Positions 27,483-35,053 of a stretch of 38,138 bases of DNA are shown one piece after another. Both the position numbers and the translations under genes were made by a program. The notes under the pieces are model-generated. The model was not told where the DNA came from. It did no database searches and saw only the letters and a list, made by a program, of their open reading frames with translations. How positions within the stretch are numbered: the first letter of the stretch is position 1; each line of letters opens with the position of its first letter. The stretch spans positions 10,112-48,249 of the forward strand of contig JAHZFK010000010.1 in NCBI GenBank assembly GCA_019421385.1, read 5' to 3'. This DNA comes from Clostridiales bacterium. GTDB taxonomy: Bacteria > Bacillota > Clostridia > Oscillospirales > Butyricicoccaceae.

Positions 27483-28505
27483 ATGAAAAAAAGATTTTTT
27501 GCCGCACTTGCGGCGTGTGCGCTGCTGCTGAGCGGCTGCGCAGGCGGTCAGACGGCCGGAAATAACGCAGAAAGCACAGGGGATAGCAATGGCGATCTGC
27601 GTGAGTTGACCGTTGTGCTCGACTGGTATCCGAATGCACTGCACGCGTTTTTGTATCAGGCCGAGCAGGCTGGCTACTTTGCTGAGGAAGGACTGACGGT
27701 CAACATCCAGCCGCCTGCAGGCGTCAATGATGCAATGAGCATGGTCGCGGCAGGAAAAGCAGACATTGGTCTGTACTATCAGCAGGACGTTATTCAGGCG
27801 CGCGTGGAACAGGGTGTACCCGTTAAGTCGATTGCAGCAGTCGTGCAGGCACCGCTGAATATCATCCTGTCGCTCAAGGAAAAGGATATTACGGAGCCTG
27901 CCGATTTGGTTGGCAAGACCATCGGTTATGCAGGTACCGAACTGTCCGAAGCGTTGGTGCACAGCATCATGCAGGACAGCGGACAGGACCCGTCGAGTGT
28001 AGAGATGGTTGATGTTGGCTTTGACCTCATGAGCTCGATGGTGACGGGCAATGTCGATGCAACGATTGGCTGTCTGGTCAACCATGAGGTACCGCAGATG
28101 GAGAAAGAGGGCTTTGAGGTCAATTATTTCTTCCCGGATGATTTTGGTGTGCCGCAATACTATGAAGGCATTTTTCTGGCCAATGATGAGATGATTGAGA
28201 ATGAGCCGGATGTGCTGGCGGGTTTCCTGCGTGCTTGCCAGAAGGGCTTTGAGGACTTCAAGAACGATACGGACACGGTATTGCAGGTTCTGCTGGACAA
28301 TCAGGACGCATCCAATTTCCCGCTTGATCCCGATGTGGAAAAGCAGTCCTGTCAGACGCTGCTTCCGCTGATGGAGACAGCGGATGCGCCATTCCTCAGC
28401 CAAAGCGCAGATTGCTGGCAGGAGAACATCGACTGGATGTATGACGAGGGATTGATTTCCACCAAGCCGGATGTTTCTGAAGTTATGGCGACGATTGATT
28501 TTTAA
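27483..28505 (+). CDS. thiY: ABC transporter substrate-binding lipoprotein, NMT1/ThiY family
   Basis: Extracellular receptor of the ABC importer, 340 residues. The signal peptide with lipobox LLSGC ends at about residue 19, then a short polar linker. The mature domain begins with VVLDWYPNALHAFLYQAEQAGYFAEEG, the NMT1/THI5-like hallmark of pyrimidine-binding proteins such as ThiY. AAAGGAACGG precedes the ATG at 27483. It is the last gene of the riboswitch-controlled operon, and a strong terminator follows 18 bases after the stop. A polyamine- or nitrate-like ligand cannot be excluded, but the operon makes a thiamine pyrimidine the best guess. Confidence 0.88.
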   Translation: MKKRFFAALAACALLLSGCAGGQTAGNNAESTGDSNGDLRELTVVLDWYPNALHAFLYQAEQAGYFAEEGLTVNIQPPAGVNDAMSMVAAGKADIGLYYQQDVIQARVEQGVPVKSIAAVVQAPLNIILSLKEKDITEPADLVGKTIGYAGTELSEALVHSIMQDSGQDPSSVEMVDVGFDLMSSMVTGNVDATIGCLVNHEVPQMEKEGFEVNYFFPDDFGVPQYYEGIFLANDEMIENEPDVLAGFLRACQKGFEDFKNDTDTVLQVLLDNQDASNFPLDPDVEKQSCQTLLPLMETADAPFLSQSADCWQENIDWMYDEGLISTKPDVSEVMATIDF

Positions 28506-28522
28506 TTCCTAAAAGAGAGGAT

Positions 28523-28561
28523 AAAAGGCTCCCTCTATGCTTGGCATAGAGGGAGCCTTTT
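28523..28561. terminator. Terminator at the end of the thiamine operon
   Basis: Seventeen-pair perfect stem, arms 28523-28539 and 28545-28561, loop of five. TTTT ends both orientations, so it can also terminate the convergent degV transcript. Confidence 0.93.
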
Positions 28562-28620
28562 CATAAATGGAAGGGCAACAAAAGCGCCTAACCATCTTAT
28601 TGTTTTTTCAGGGAAATAGG

Positions 28621-29490
28621 TCACTCAGGCTTGCGGTCGCCGCCGAAGAAAAACGTGGTCAGAACGCCGGGGCCGGTATGAGAACCAATTACGGTGCCGA
28701 TATAACGGATATCTGACTGTACACCGTTTTGTTTTAAAAGATCTGCAAGTTTTTGTGCATCTTCCAGACAGTCTCCATGGCAAATACGGACGGTTTGCTT
28801 TTTATCAGACATTTCCCGTATCGTACGGTCAGCCAGATACTGGATGGCTTTCTGCCGTCCGCGCACCTTACCGCATACGCTGAGCTTGCCTTCGTTATCG
28901 ACCCAGATGAGCGGCTTGATTCCCAGAAGACTGCCGACAACTGCAGAGGTCTTGCTAAGCCGTCCGCCGCGGTGCAGGTGTCCAAGATCATCTACAGTAA
29001 CCAGATGAATGACATGCAGGCGCATTTGCTCAATCGCGGTAGCGGTTACCTCAGCGGAGCAGCCGCTGTCGCGCATCTCGCGGGCTTTATCCACCAGCAG
29101 ATATTCGCCGCCGGTAGCAGCCAGCGAATCCACGCAGAAAATTTTTCGATCCGGATAGAGCGGGGCCAGTTCGTCACGTGCCATACAGCCTGCGTGGAAA
29201 GTGCCGGACAGACCGGATGAAAAACCGATATACAGGATATCTTGACCTGCATCCAATGCTTCGCGGAAAACGGTCAGGAATGTATCGAGTTTCGCCTGCG
29301 AGGTGCTCGATTGCTTGCCTTGCCGCAGCAAATCGTAAAACTGATGAAAGGAAACGGTTTGGCCGCAGTCCTCTTCAATGGTGCGGTTGTCAATGGTAAA
29401 CGCGAGCGGGACACATTTGATATCATGCTGGGAGAAATAAGAAGCAGTTTCGTCAATAGTGGAATCAGTGACAAGTGTAAACGAATACAT
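28621..29490 (-). CDS. DegV family protein (fatty-acid-binding, FakB-like)
   Basis: Cytoplasmic DegV-fold protein of 289 residues. Members bind a fatty acid and, with FakA kinase, present it for phosphorylation; some members have no known kinase. Typical motifs are LVTDSTIDE at the N-terminus, SSTSQAKLDTF, IGFSSGLSGTFHAG, VTVDDLGHLHRGGRLSKTSAVVG with LLGIKPLI, and the C-terminal IGSHTGPGVL. The start at 29490 is preferred over the ATG six bases upstream because AAAGGAG then stands 7-8 bases away. It is 28 bases downstream of the M24 peptidase on the same strand, probably cotranscribed. No fakA is in the window. Confidence 0.92.
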   Translation of the reverse strand: MYSFTLVTDSTIDETASYFSQHDIKCVPLAFTIDNRTIEEDCGQTVSFHQFYDLLRQGKQSSTSQAKLDTFLTVFREALDAGQDILYIGFSSGLSGTFHAGCMARDELAPLYPDRKIFCVDSLAATGGEYLLVDKAREMRDSGCSAEVTATAIEQMRLHVIHLVTVDDLGHLHRGGRLSKTSAVVGSLLGIKPLIWVDNEGKLSVCGKVRGRQKAIQYLADRTIREMSDKKQTVRICHGDCLEDAQKLADLLKQNGVQSDIRYIGTVIGSHTGPGVLTTFFFGGDRKPE

Positions 29491-29518
29491 GGGCATACTC
29501 CTTTCGGATGGACAAGAC

Positions 29519-30715
29519 TTAGCCGATGATTTCAAAAGAGGTATCGCACGCACCCGTCAGGGAACGCGCAGGACCTTGCGGCACAATTTCATAGGTGTTT
29601 TCACAGCCGATCAGGCCGATGCCATCCAGTGCGATTTTGGGCTCGACGGCGAGCGTCATACCAGCCACAAGCGGCGTGGTGAAGCCTTTGGCCAAAACTG
29701 GGGTTTCGTCCATCGTCAGGCCGATGGAATGGCCGAGAAATTTGCAGGCATTCATGAAACCGCTGCGGAAAGCGGGATCGACGCAGGTGAGCAGTTTTTC
29801 ATAGATTTCTGCCGGAACCGCGCCCGGTTTCATCATGGCCGCAGCTTCGTTTTCCAGAAAAACGCACTGCTCCCGTGCAGCACGGATCAGATCGCCCTGC
29901 GGATGGCGGTTAAGCTCTCCGTAATAAAAGGTGATGCTCTTATCGGTATGATAGCCGTGCATACCGCAAGGGATGTCAAGCAAAACGATATCGCCTTCAT
30001 GCAGTCGGCGCTCAGAAGAGCCGATGGACTTCATGGCGATACAGGTGCCGACCGTACCGGAGGGACTATCGAGTGCTGCGGCGCGAAGGCTGTTTTCGCT
30101 GAAGCTGGCAACACCCAACACATCCTCCGCCGCCGGCTGATTGAAACGGGAAATACCCATGGCGCCTCGCTCCAGCATCGCGGTGCAAACCTCGCTGCAA
30201 AGTCGTGCTTCGCTGACACCGGAACGCAGCAGGATCGGCGCGATTTGTTCGATAACCTGCTGGTGCAGATGGCCGGACTGACGCATGCAGTCGAGCTCGT
30301 ATTCACTCTTTACTGAGCGCAGCTGGGCAAGCACATCGTCTGCGGATTTGGGGGTAAAGGGAAGATATTTGTTCAGCATGGTCAGCTTTTGCAGCGTCAT
30401 GGTGCGGGATGCCACATAAACCGTTTCCGGAATAGGGGAAAAGGCTTCTGCAATGCCGCGGAAACTGCCAAGCGGGCGGATATCCTCAAAGAGTGATTCC
30501 TGCCGCGCGCAGTCATAGGAGCGACGCACGAATAGAACCGCTTGTCCGGGTGTGAGAACGAGCGCGCCTTCCTGCATCGTGCCGGTGAAATAGTATAGAT
30601 CAATTTTATTGTCCAAAATCATCATGGACCATGCGGGGTCACGCTGGGTCATAGCATGGCGCAAACGGTCAAGACGTGCCGACAGTTCAGCGGCAGGAAC
30701 AGGGGTATGGGGCAT
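29519..30715 (-). CDS. M24 family metallopeptidase (Xaa-Pro aminopeptidase-like)
   Basis: Dinuclear-metal "pita-bread" aminopeptidase of 398 residues. Residues 1-140 are the creatinase-like N-terminal domain (RLDRLRHAMTQRDPAWSMMILD). The catalytic domain follows, with metal ligands D247 (LLDIPCG), D258 (HTDKS), H329 (LGHSIGL), E358 (AVEPK) and E372 (CENTYE), all five present. A prolidase or Xaa-Pro aminopeptidase role in peptide turnover is likely, but substrate specificity cannot be read. A CGGAGG site precedes ATG 30715. It is divergent from cardiolipin synthase and 28 bases upstream of degV. Confidence 0.92.
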   Translation of the reverse strand: MPHTPVPAAELSARLDRLRHAMTQRDPAWSMMILDNKIDLYYFTGTMQEGALVLTPGQAVLFVRRSYDCARQESLFEDIRPLGSFRGIAEAFSPIPETVYVASRTMTLQKLTMLNKYLPFTPKSADDVLAQLRSVKSEYELDCMRQSGHLHQQVIEQIAPILLRSGVSEARLCSEVCTAMLERGAMGISRFNQPAAEDVLGVASFSENSLRAAALDSPSGTVGTCIAMKSIGSSERRLHEGDIVLLDIPCGMHGYHTDKSITFYYGELNRHPQGDLIRAAREQCVFLENEAAAMMKPGAVPAEIYEKLLTCVDPAFRSGFMNACKFLGHSIGLTMDETPVLAKGFTTPLVAGMTLAVEPKIALDGIGLIGCENTYEIVPQGPARSLTGACDTSFEIIG

Positions 30716-30796
30716 TGCTATCGTCCTCCGGTAAAAAATTTGAAATTTGTATACTTTATCTTATCACAGATTCGAACTGAGGGCAATGCATGTGCA

Positions 30797-30825
30797 TTGA
30801 CTTTTATGATTTGGTGCGCTATCAT
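30797..30825 (+). promoter_or_regulatory. Sigma-A type promoter for cardiolipin synthase
   Basis: TTGACT at 30797-30802 and TATCAT at 30820-30825 with a 17-base spacer. Start predicted near 30832, about 30 bases before the ATG at 30863. Confidence 0.78.
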
Positions 30826-30862
30826 GATATATATGAAAGTTTTTGATGAAAGGAGTCGGGTT

Positions 30863-32389
30863 ATGCGTAGACTGGTTGGCCGCCTGTTAGGTGACCGTCG
30901 GATTGTGGGCGGCTTTTTGCTGGCGTTGCAGCTGGTGATTGTGATGTATGGACTGGGATGGCTGAGCGAAACTTCCAGATGGATGCCGCGCGCGTTGACA
31001 GTGCTCAGCGTTATTATTGTGATCTGGCTGGTCCGCAAATATGATAATCCGACCTATAAGATTACATGGATCATTGTCATTTTGCTACTGCCGCTGTTTG
31101 GTGGATTGTTCTATCTGCTTTGGGGCAATACACCGGTCAATCGGGCGCGCACGCAGCATAAATATGAGCCGAATCCGCCGGATTTCAGAGACTACATGCG
31201 CACACCGGCGACGGAAGAGCTGGCGCAGCGGTATCCGCGGCACGCTTCCCGTGCGCGGTATATTGCGTCTTTGGATGGTATGCCTGCATGGACCAATACA
31301 GAGGCACATTATTTCCGGTTGGGAGAAGAAATGTTCGCTTCTATGTGTGAAGAACTAAAGCGGGCGCATAAATTTATCTTTTTCGAGTACTTTATTATCG
31401 AAGAAGGCGTCATGTGGAATACCCTTCTGGACATCCTCAAGCAAAAGGTGCGAGAGGGCGTCGATGTGCGTGTCATTTATGATGACGTGGGTTCGATTGC
31501 CACACTTCCGCAGCACTATGACCGGTATCTGCTCTCGCTCGGCATCCGTGCGGTGCGTTTTAACCGGTTCATTCCAACGCTCAACACGTATTTGAACTAT
31601 CGTAATCATCGAAAAATGATGATTATTGATGGAAATGTCGGTTATATGGGCGGCATCAATCTGGCAGATGAATATATCAACAAAAAAGTCCGCTTTGGGC
31701 ATTGGAAAGATACCGGAATTATGCTGCGCGGAGAAGGAACGGCAAACATGACCTCGCTCTTCCTGCAAATGTGGGAGTATGTGACAGGGGAGACGGTGCC
31801 GCCGCTGGACGCCTATTTGCCGACAGCTAAATTGCCGCCGGATGGCTATGTACAGTCCTTTGCAGATTCTCCGCTGGATGATTTGAATATTGGTGAGTCC
31901 ATTTACCTGCAAATCATTCATAATGCGCGTGACTATGTTTATATTACAACGCCCTATTTGGTGCTGGATAATGAAATGATTACGGCGCTGACCATTGCAG
32001 CACAATCCGGCGTGGATGTGCGCATCCTGACGCCGGGTATTCCGGATAAAAAGCTGGTTTACATGATTACCCGTTCGTATTACCAGCAGCTGCATCGTGC
32101 CGGCGTTAAAATCTATGAATACCGTCCCGGTTTTCTTCATGCAAAGTGCATTGTATCGGATGATGATACGGCAGTGGTCGGCACAATCAATATGGATTTC
32201 CGTTCCTTCTTCCTGCACTTTGAATGCGCTACTTGCTTCTATAATAGTTCGGTAGTCGGTGCGGTCAAGCAGGATATATTGGAAACCATCAATGTCAGCC
32301 GTCAAATAACAGATGAATGGCTGCATAGGATTCGTTGGCTACGCTCAATTGCGGCAAGTGTACTGCGTTTGTTTGCCCCCTTATTATAA
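30863..32389 (+). CDS. cls: Cardiolipin synthase (phospholipase D superfamily)
   Basis: Membrane enzyme that condenses two phosphatidylglycerols into cardiolipin. It has 508 residues. Three hydrophobic segments occupy the first 110 or so residues (LLALQLVIVMYGLGWL, ALTVLSVIIVIWLV, WIIVILLLPLFGGLFYLLW). Two PLD active sites follow: H249-x-K251-x4-D256 (NHRKMMIID) and H426-x-K428-x4-D433 (LHAKCIVSD). The ATG at 30863 is chosen because AAAGGAG stands 7 bases upstream; an ATG at 30833 in the same frame lies at the predicted transcript start and lacks a ribosome site. It may continue into the ThrE-like genes 49 bases downstream. Confidence 0.93.
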   Translation: MRRLVGRLLGDRRIVGGFLLALQLVIVMYGLGWLSETSRWMPRALTVLSVIIVIWLVRKYDNPTYKITWIIVILLLPLFGGLFYLLWGNTPVNRARTQHKYEPNPPDFRDYMRTPATEELAQRYPRHASRARYIASLDGMPAWTNTEAHYFRLGEEMFASMCEELKRAHKFIFFEYFIIEEGVMWNTLLDILKQKVREGVDVRVIYDDVGSIATLPQHYDRYLLSLGIRAVRFNRFIPTLNTYLNYRNHRKMMIIDGNVGYMGGINLADEYINKKVRFGHWKDTGIMLRGEGTANMTSLFLQMWEYVTGETVPPLDAYLPTAKLPPDGYVQSFADSPLDDLNIGESIYLQIIHNARDYVYITTPYLVLDNEMITALTIAAQSGVDVRILTPGIPDKKLVYMITRSYYQQLHRAGVKIYEYRPGFLHAKCIVSDDDTAVVGTINMDFRSFFLHFECATCFYNSSVVGAVKQDILETINVSRQITDEWLHRIRWLRSIAASVLRLFAPLL

Positions 32390-32438
32390 GTTAGGCAAAT
32401 GATGAAGACCCGCGAAAGCGTCGGGAGGGATGAAAACG

Positions 32439-33200
32439 ATGCAGCAGCAAGAGCAGATTTTGTTTGCAATATTGGATGCAGGGGAATTGCTGTTGACTGC
32501 GGGTGCAGAGGTAGCTCGTGTGGAGGATACCATCCGCCGTATGGCGCACGCATATGGCTTTGTCCGCACCGATGTGCTCACGATCACAGCCAGCATGGTT
32601 GTGACGGCACAGACGGCGGGTGGGGAGGTATTTACTCAGACCCGCCGTATTCTGAGGCGGGAAACCGATATGCGGCGGATCGAAGCGGTGAACGCATTAT
32701 CGAGAGCGGTTTGTCGGAACACACTGCCGCTGGATGAGCTGCGTATGCGGATCGAACAGATTCGCAGTATGCCGGAAGGCTCGAAGTGGCGTCTGCCTGC
32801 GGCGTATTTGCTGATCGCGGGTTCATTTGCGGTATTTTTTGGCGGTTCATGGCGGGACGGCATCGCGGCGATGCTATGCAGCATGGTATTGTATGCCGTT
32901 GGGCGTGTTGGAGTGCGCATTCGTTTGCAGCCGATCGTATTGACGGTAATTAGTGCGGCGTTGATGTGCCTTGCAGCACTCATCACCGTCAAAGCGGGGT
33001 TGGGGCAAGGGCTGGATTATATCATCATCGGCAATATTATGCTGCTGATTCCGGGTATTGCTCTTGTGACCTCACTGCGCGACATGATTGTAGGCGATAC
33101 CATCAGCGGATTGCTTGGTGCATGTGAGGCTCTGCTGCGAGCGATTGCTATCGCTGCCGGCTGTGCATTGGTACTGATGCAGTTGGGGGGCGCAGGATGA
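32439..33200 (+). CDS. Threonine/serine exporter, large subunit (ThrE N-terminal half)
   Basis: Membrane protein of 253 residues corresponding to the ThrE N-terminal half (DUF1212). The N-terminal cytoplasmic segment has the hallmark LLLTAGAEVARVEDTIRRMAHAYG, with VLTITASMVVTAQT. About five hydrophobic segments follow from residue 125, ending with LLGACEALLRAIAIAAGCALVL. In Corynebacterium ThrE exports threonine and serine; here the protein is split into two genes, common in Firmicutes. The start is uncertain: ATG 32430 touches the GGGAGGG site (32423-32429), whereas ATG 32439 is 9-10 bases beyond and better spaced. Its stop overlaps the next ATG (ATGA). Confidence 0.9.
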   Translation: MQQQEQILFAILDAGELLLTAGAEVARVEDTIRRMAHAYGFVRTDVLTITASMVVTAQTAGGEVFTQTRRILRRETDMRRIEAVNALSRAVCRNTLPLDELRMRIEQIRSMPEGSKWRLPAAYLLIAGSFAVFFGGSWRDGIAAMLCSMVLYAVGRVGVRIRLQPIVLTVISAALMCLAALITVKAGLGQGLDYIIIGNIMLLIPGIALVTSLRDMIVGDTISGLLGACEALLRAIAIAAGCALVLMQLGGAG

Positions 33201-33655
33201 ATACGCAAATGGTGTTGCAGGTGTTGATGGCAACAATCGGTGCCATGGGATTTGGATTGTTATTTCATATGTCCGGCGGACGGCTACTGGCGATTACGCT
33301 GGGCGGTGCGGCCAACTGGATCTTTTATCTGATTGGCATGGAGATGTATCATGACCGTGTGATCGCGTTTTTTGTGGCTGCATTGGCAACGGCAGTTTTG
33401 GCAGAAATTATGGCACGTCTCATGAAAACACCGGTCATCACACTGCTGGTACCGATGTTGGTTCCCTTGATTCCGGGCGGCGATTTATACTATACTACCC
33501 TTGCGCTGGTGCAGGGAGACATGGAGGCGTTCGCACAGTATGGCGGCATGTTTATCCGTGAAGCGGGCGCTATTTCCTTTGGCATCATTCTGGTCGCGTG
33601 TGTCGTGCAGACAGCGTTTCGTTTGTGGATGCTGTTTCGGGAACGAAAAGTATAA
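33197..33655 (+). CDS. Threonine/serine exporter, small subunit (ThrE C-terminal half)
   Basis: Membrane protein of 152 residues equivalent to the ThrE C-terminal half (DUF3815). Four or five hydrophobic segments are visible, with the loop PVITLLVPMLVPLIPGGDLYYT that is conserved in this half. It overlaps the large-subunit gene by four bases, so the two products are probably made together and form one transporter. A terminator begins just before its stop codon ends. Confidence 0.9.
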   Translation: MNTQMVLQVLMATIGAMGFGLLFHMSGGRLLAITLGGAANWIFYLIGMEMYHDRVIAFFVAALATAVLAEIMARLMKTPVITLLVPMLVPLIPGGDLYYTTLALVQGDMEAFAQYGGMFIREAGAISFGIILVACVVQTAFRLWMLFRERKV

Positions 33656-33693
33656 AAGCGTTCTGCACAATACAAATGTTGCAGAACGCTTTT
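33654..33693. terminator. Bidirectional terminator between thrE-type genes and HAAS gene
   Basis: Fourteen-pair perfect stem, arms 33654-33667 and 33680-33693, loop of 12. It is flanked by TTTT on both sides and overlaps the stop codons of both convergent genes. Confidence 0.88.
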
Positions 33694-34015
33694 AAAACAG
33701 AAAATAGGATAACAGATAGGTCAGGCAGCCGGCGATTGCGGCCCAAATGAGAAATGTTAGAAACAGACAGAACAAATAGCTGAGCGGAAAACGCGCGTAG
33801 CGCAGCTGTTCGCCCAGTTCATCCGGATCTCCCATGTTGAGAAGCGCGGCGGAAACCGCTTGTTCATGTGTATCGCCACGATCTTGCTCCAGATATTCGA
33901 CACGGGATAGGATGTGATCGGTCAATTCGCGTCGGATGCGCGTGCGATAGGGTGGCCAGAATAAATGGCGGCACACCTGATTGAGATAACGGGCAATTCG
34001 TTCATCCGAGGACAC
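33692..34015 (-). CDS. HAAS-type signalling/membrane protein partnered with PadR
   Basis: Protein of 107 residues. Residues about 1-75 carry the helical HAAS/DUF1700-like module (RIARYLNQVCRHLF, YRTRIRRELTDHILSRVEYLEQD, AVSAALLNMGDPDELGEQL), followed by one hydrophobic segment at about 82-107 (LSYLFCLFLTFLIWAAIAGC). Proteins of this type follow PadR repressors and are thought to act with them in sensing envelope stress or a ligand. The start is a GTG at 34015, 8 bases after the GGAGG that lies inside padR, so it overlaps the end of padR by 14 bases and is translationally coupled. The role of this pair here is unknown. Confidence 0.8.
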   Translation of the reverse strand: MSSDERIARYLNQVCRHLFWPPYRTRIRRELTDHILSRVEYLEQDRGDTHEQAVSAALLNMGDPDELGEQLRYARFPLSYLFCLFLTFLIWAAIAGCLTYLLSYFLF

Positions 34016-34352
34016 ATGCTTCACCTCCGACGACTTTGCCGAATTGCTTGCAGAAGGATTCCCATTCGCGGCGGCAGCGCGCAAGCGTCTTGACACCTTG
34101 ACGGGTGAGTTGATAATACCGTCGGCGGCGTCCTGCGTCAGATGCGCATTCATATGAGCGCACCTCACCACGCGCTTCCAGACTGTGCAGGATGGGGTAG
34201 AGTGTGCCTTCCTTCATGGAAAAGGTCTGATCAGAGCGGCATTCCAGTTCGCGTATGATCTGATAGCCGTATTTATCTGCATCTTCTAAAAGTGCGAGGA
34301 CAAGCAGCGTATTGCTTCCCGGGAAAGCAGGATCATTTTTTTTGCGTGCCAT
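34002..34352 (-). CDS. PadR-family transcriptional regulator
   Basis: Small winged-helix regulator of 116 residues. The recognition region SNTLLVLALLEDADKYGYQI with the wing motif SMKEGTLYPILHSLEARGEV and RRRRYYQLTRQGVKTL is diagnostic for PadR. AGGAGGGATTCC precedes the ATG at 34352. A consensus promoter lies upstream, and an imperfect dyad covers its start site, so autorepression is likely. The HAAS-type gene downstream overlaps it. Ligand and other targets are unknown; the divergent COG2426 membrane gene is a possible target. Confidence 0.9.
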   Translation of the reverse strand: MARKKNDPAFPGSNTLLVLALLEDADKYGYQIIRELECRSDQTFSMKEGTLYPILHSLEARGEVRSYECASDAGRRRRYYQLTRQGVKTLARCRREWESFCKQFGKVVGGEACVLG

Positions 34353-34366
34353 AGGAATCCCTCCTG

Positions 34367-34387
34367 ATACCTCGATAATCGATGTAT
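34367..34387. promoter_or_regulatory. Imperfect inverted repeat, candidate PadR operator
   Basis: On the plus strand ATACCTCGAT and ATCGATGTAT flank a single A; nine of ten base pairs match. The dyad covers roughly +1 to +20 of the predicted padR transcript, where binding would block initiation. Confidence 0.6.
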
Positions 34388-34391
34388 TCAT

Positions 34392-34420
34392 AGTATATCC
34401 CGACAAATGAGACGTGTCAA
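34392..34420 (-). promoter_or_regulatory. Consensus sigma-A promoter for padR
   Basis: Minus strand: perfect TTGACA (34420-34415), 17-base spacer, TATACT (34397-34392). Predicted start near 34385. A repressor would be needed to keep such a strong promoter low. Confidence 0.85.
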
Positions 34421-34441
34421 ACGCTTTGTGGCGAAAACCCC

Positions 34442-34470
34442 TTGCTTTATTCGCATATTTCCTGTATTAT
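34442..34470 (+). promoter_or_regulatory. Predicted promoter for the COG2426 gene
   Basis: TTGCTT at 34442-34447 and TATTAT at 34465-34470 with a 17-base spacer. Start predicted near 34477, about 30 bases before ATG 34509. The padR promoter lies back-to-back about 22 bases away. Confidence 0.62.
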
Positions 34471-34508
34471 ATTTCAAGTATCTGTTCATTGTGGAGGATG
34501 AAAGAACG

Positions 34509-35000
34509 ATGTTTACCGATCTGTTCAACTGGCTGCTCGGCGCGGGACGCGAGCTTGCGGTTGTCATTATTTCTATGGTTCCGCTGGTGGAGCTGCGCGG
34601 CGCAGTCCCGCTTGGTGTTGCGGTTGGTATGCCGGAAGCAACATTGATCCCGCTCGCGATTCTTGGCAATATGCTTCCGATTCCGTTTCTGCTGTTTTTC
34701 GGTGAAAAGATTTTGGACTGGGTCTGCACATTGCCGCCGCTGACCAAATTCGCAACGGCCTATAAGCAAAAGCTGCTTTCTAAAACCGATCAGGTGACGA
34801 AATATGCGCGTATCGGCTTGTTCCTGTTTGTGGCGATCCCGCTGCCGGGTACTGGAGCGTGGTCGGGTGCGCTGATTGCTACTATTTTGAAAATGCCAAA
34901 AACCAAGGCTCTGCTGTCCATTCTGGCGGGTGTCATTACGGCAGGCATCATTATGCTGATAGCGTCCCATAGTGTTATCGGTGTGGTGAATTTGTTTTAA
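34509..35000 (+). CDS. COG2426 small multidrug-export-like membrane protein
   Basis: Membrane protein of 163 residues with about five hydrophobic segments and the family hallmarks VVIISMVPLVELRGAVPLGV near the N-terminus and FLFVAIPLPGTGAWSGALIA in the middle. Members are annotated as putative small multidrug exporters, but that role is weakly supported, and a general undecaprenyl/DedA-like membrane function is also possible. GGAGG at 34493-34497 lies 11 bases before ATG 34509, somewhat long. The gene is divergent from padR-HAAS and is followed by a strong terminator. Confidence 0.85.
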   Translation: MFTDLFNWLLGAGRELAVVIISMVPLVELRGAVPLGVAVGMPEATLIPLAILGNMLPIPFLLFFGEKILDWVCTLPPLTKFATAYKQKLLSKTDQVTKYARIGLFLFVAIPLPGTGAWSGALIATILKMPKTKALLSILAGVITAGIIMLIASHSVIGVVNLF

Positions 35001-35004
35001 AATC

Positions 35005-35043
35005 AAAAAATGCGTCCGGAACGTTGTCCGGACGCATTTTTTT
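35005..35043. terminator. Bidirectional terminator between COG2426 gene and pncB
   Basis: Sixteen-pair perfect stem, arms 35005-35020 and 35027-35042, with A- and T-runs on the flanks so that it works in both directions. It separates two convergent genes. Confidence 0.92.
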
Positions 35044-35053
35044 GATGGAGTTT

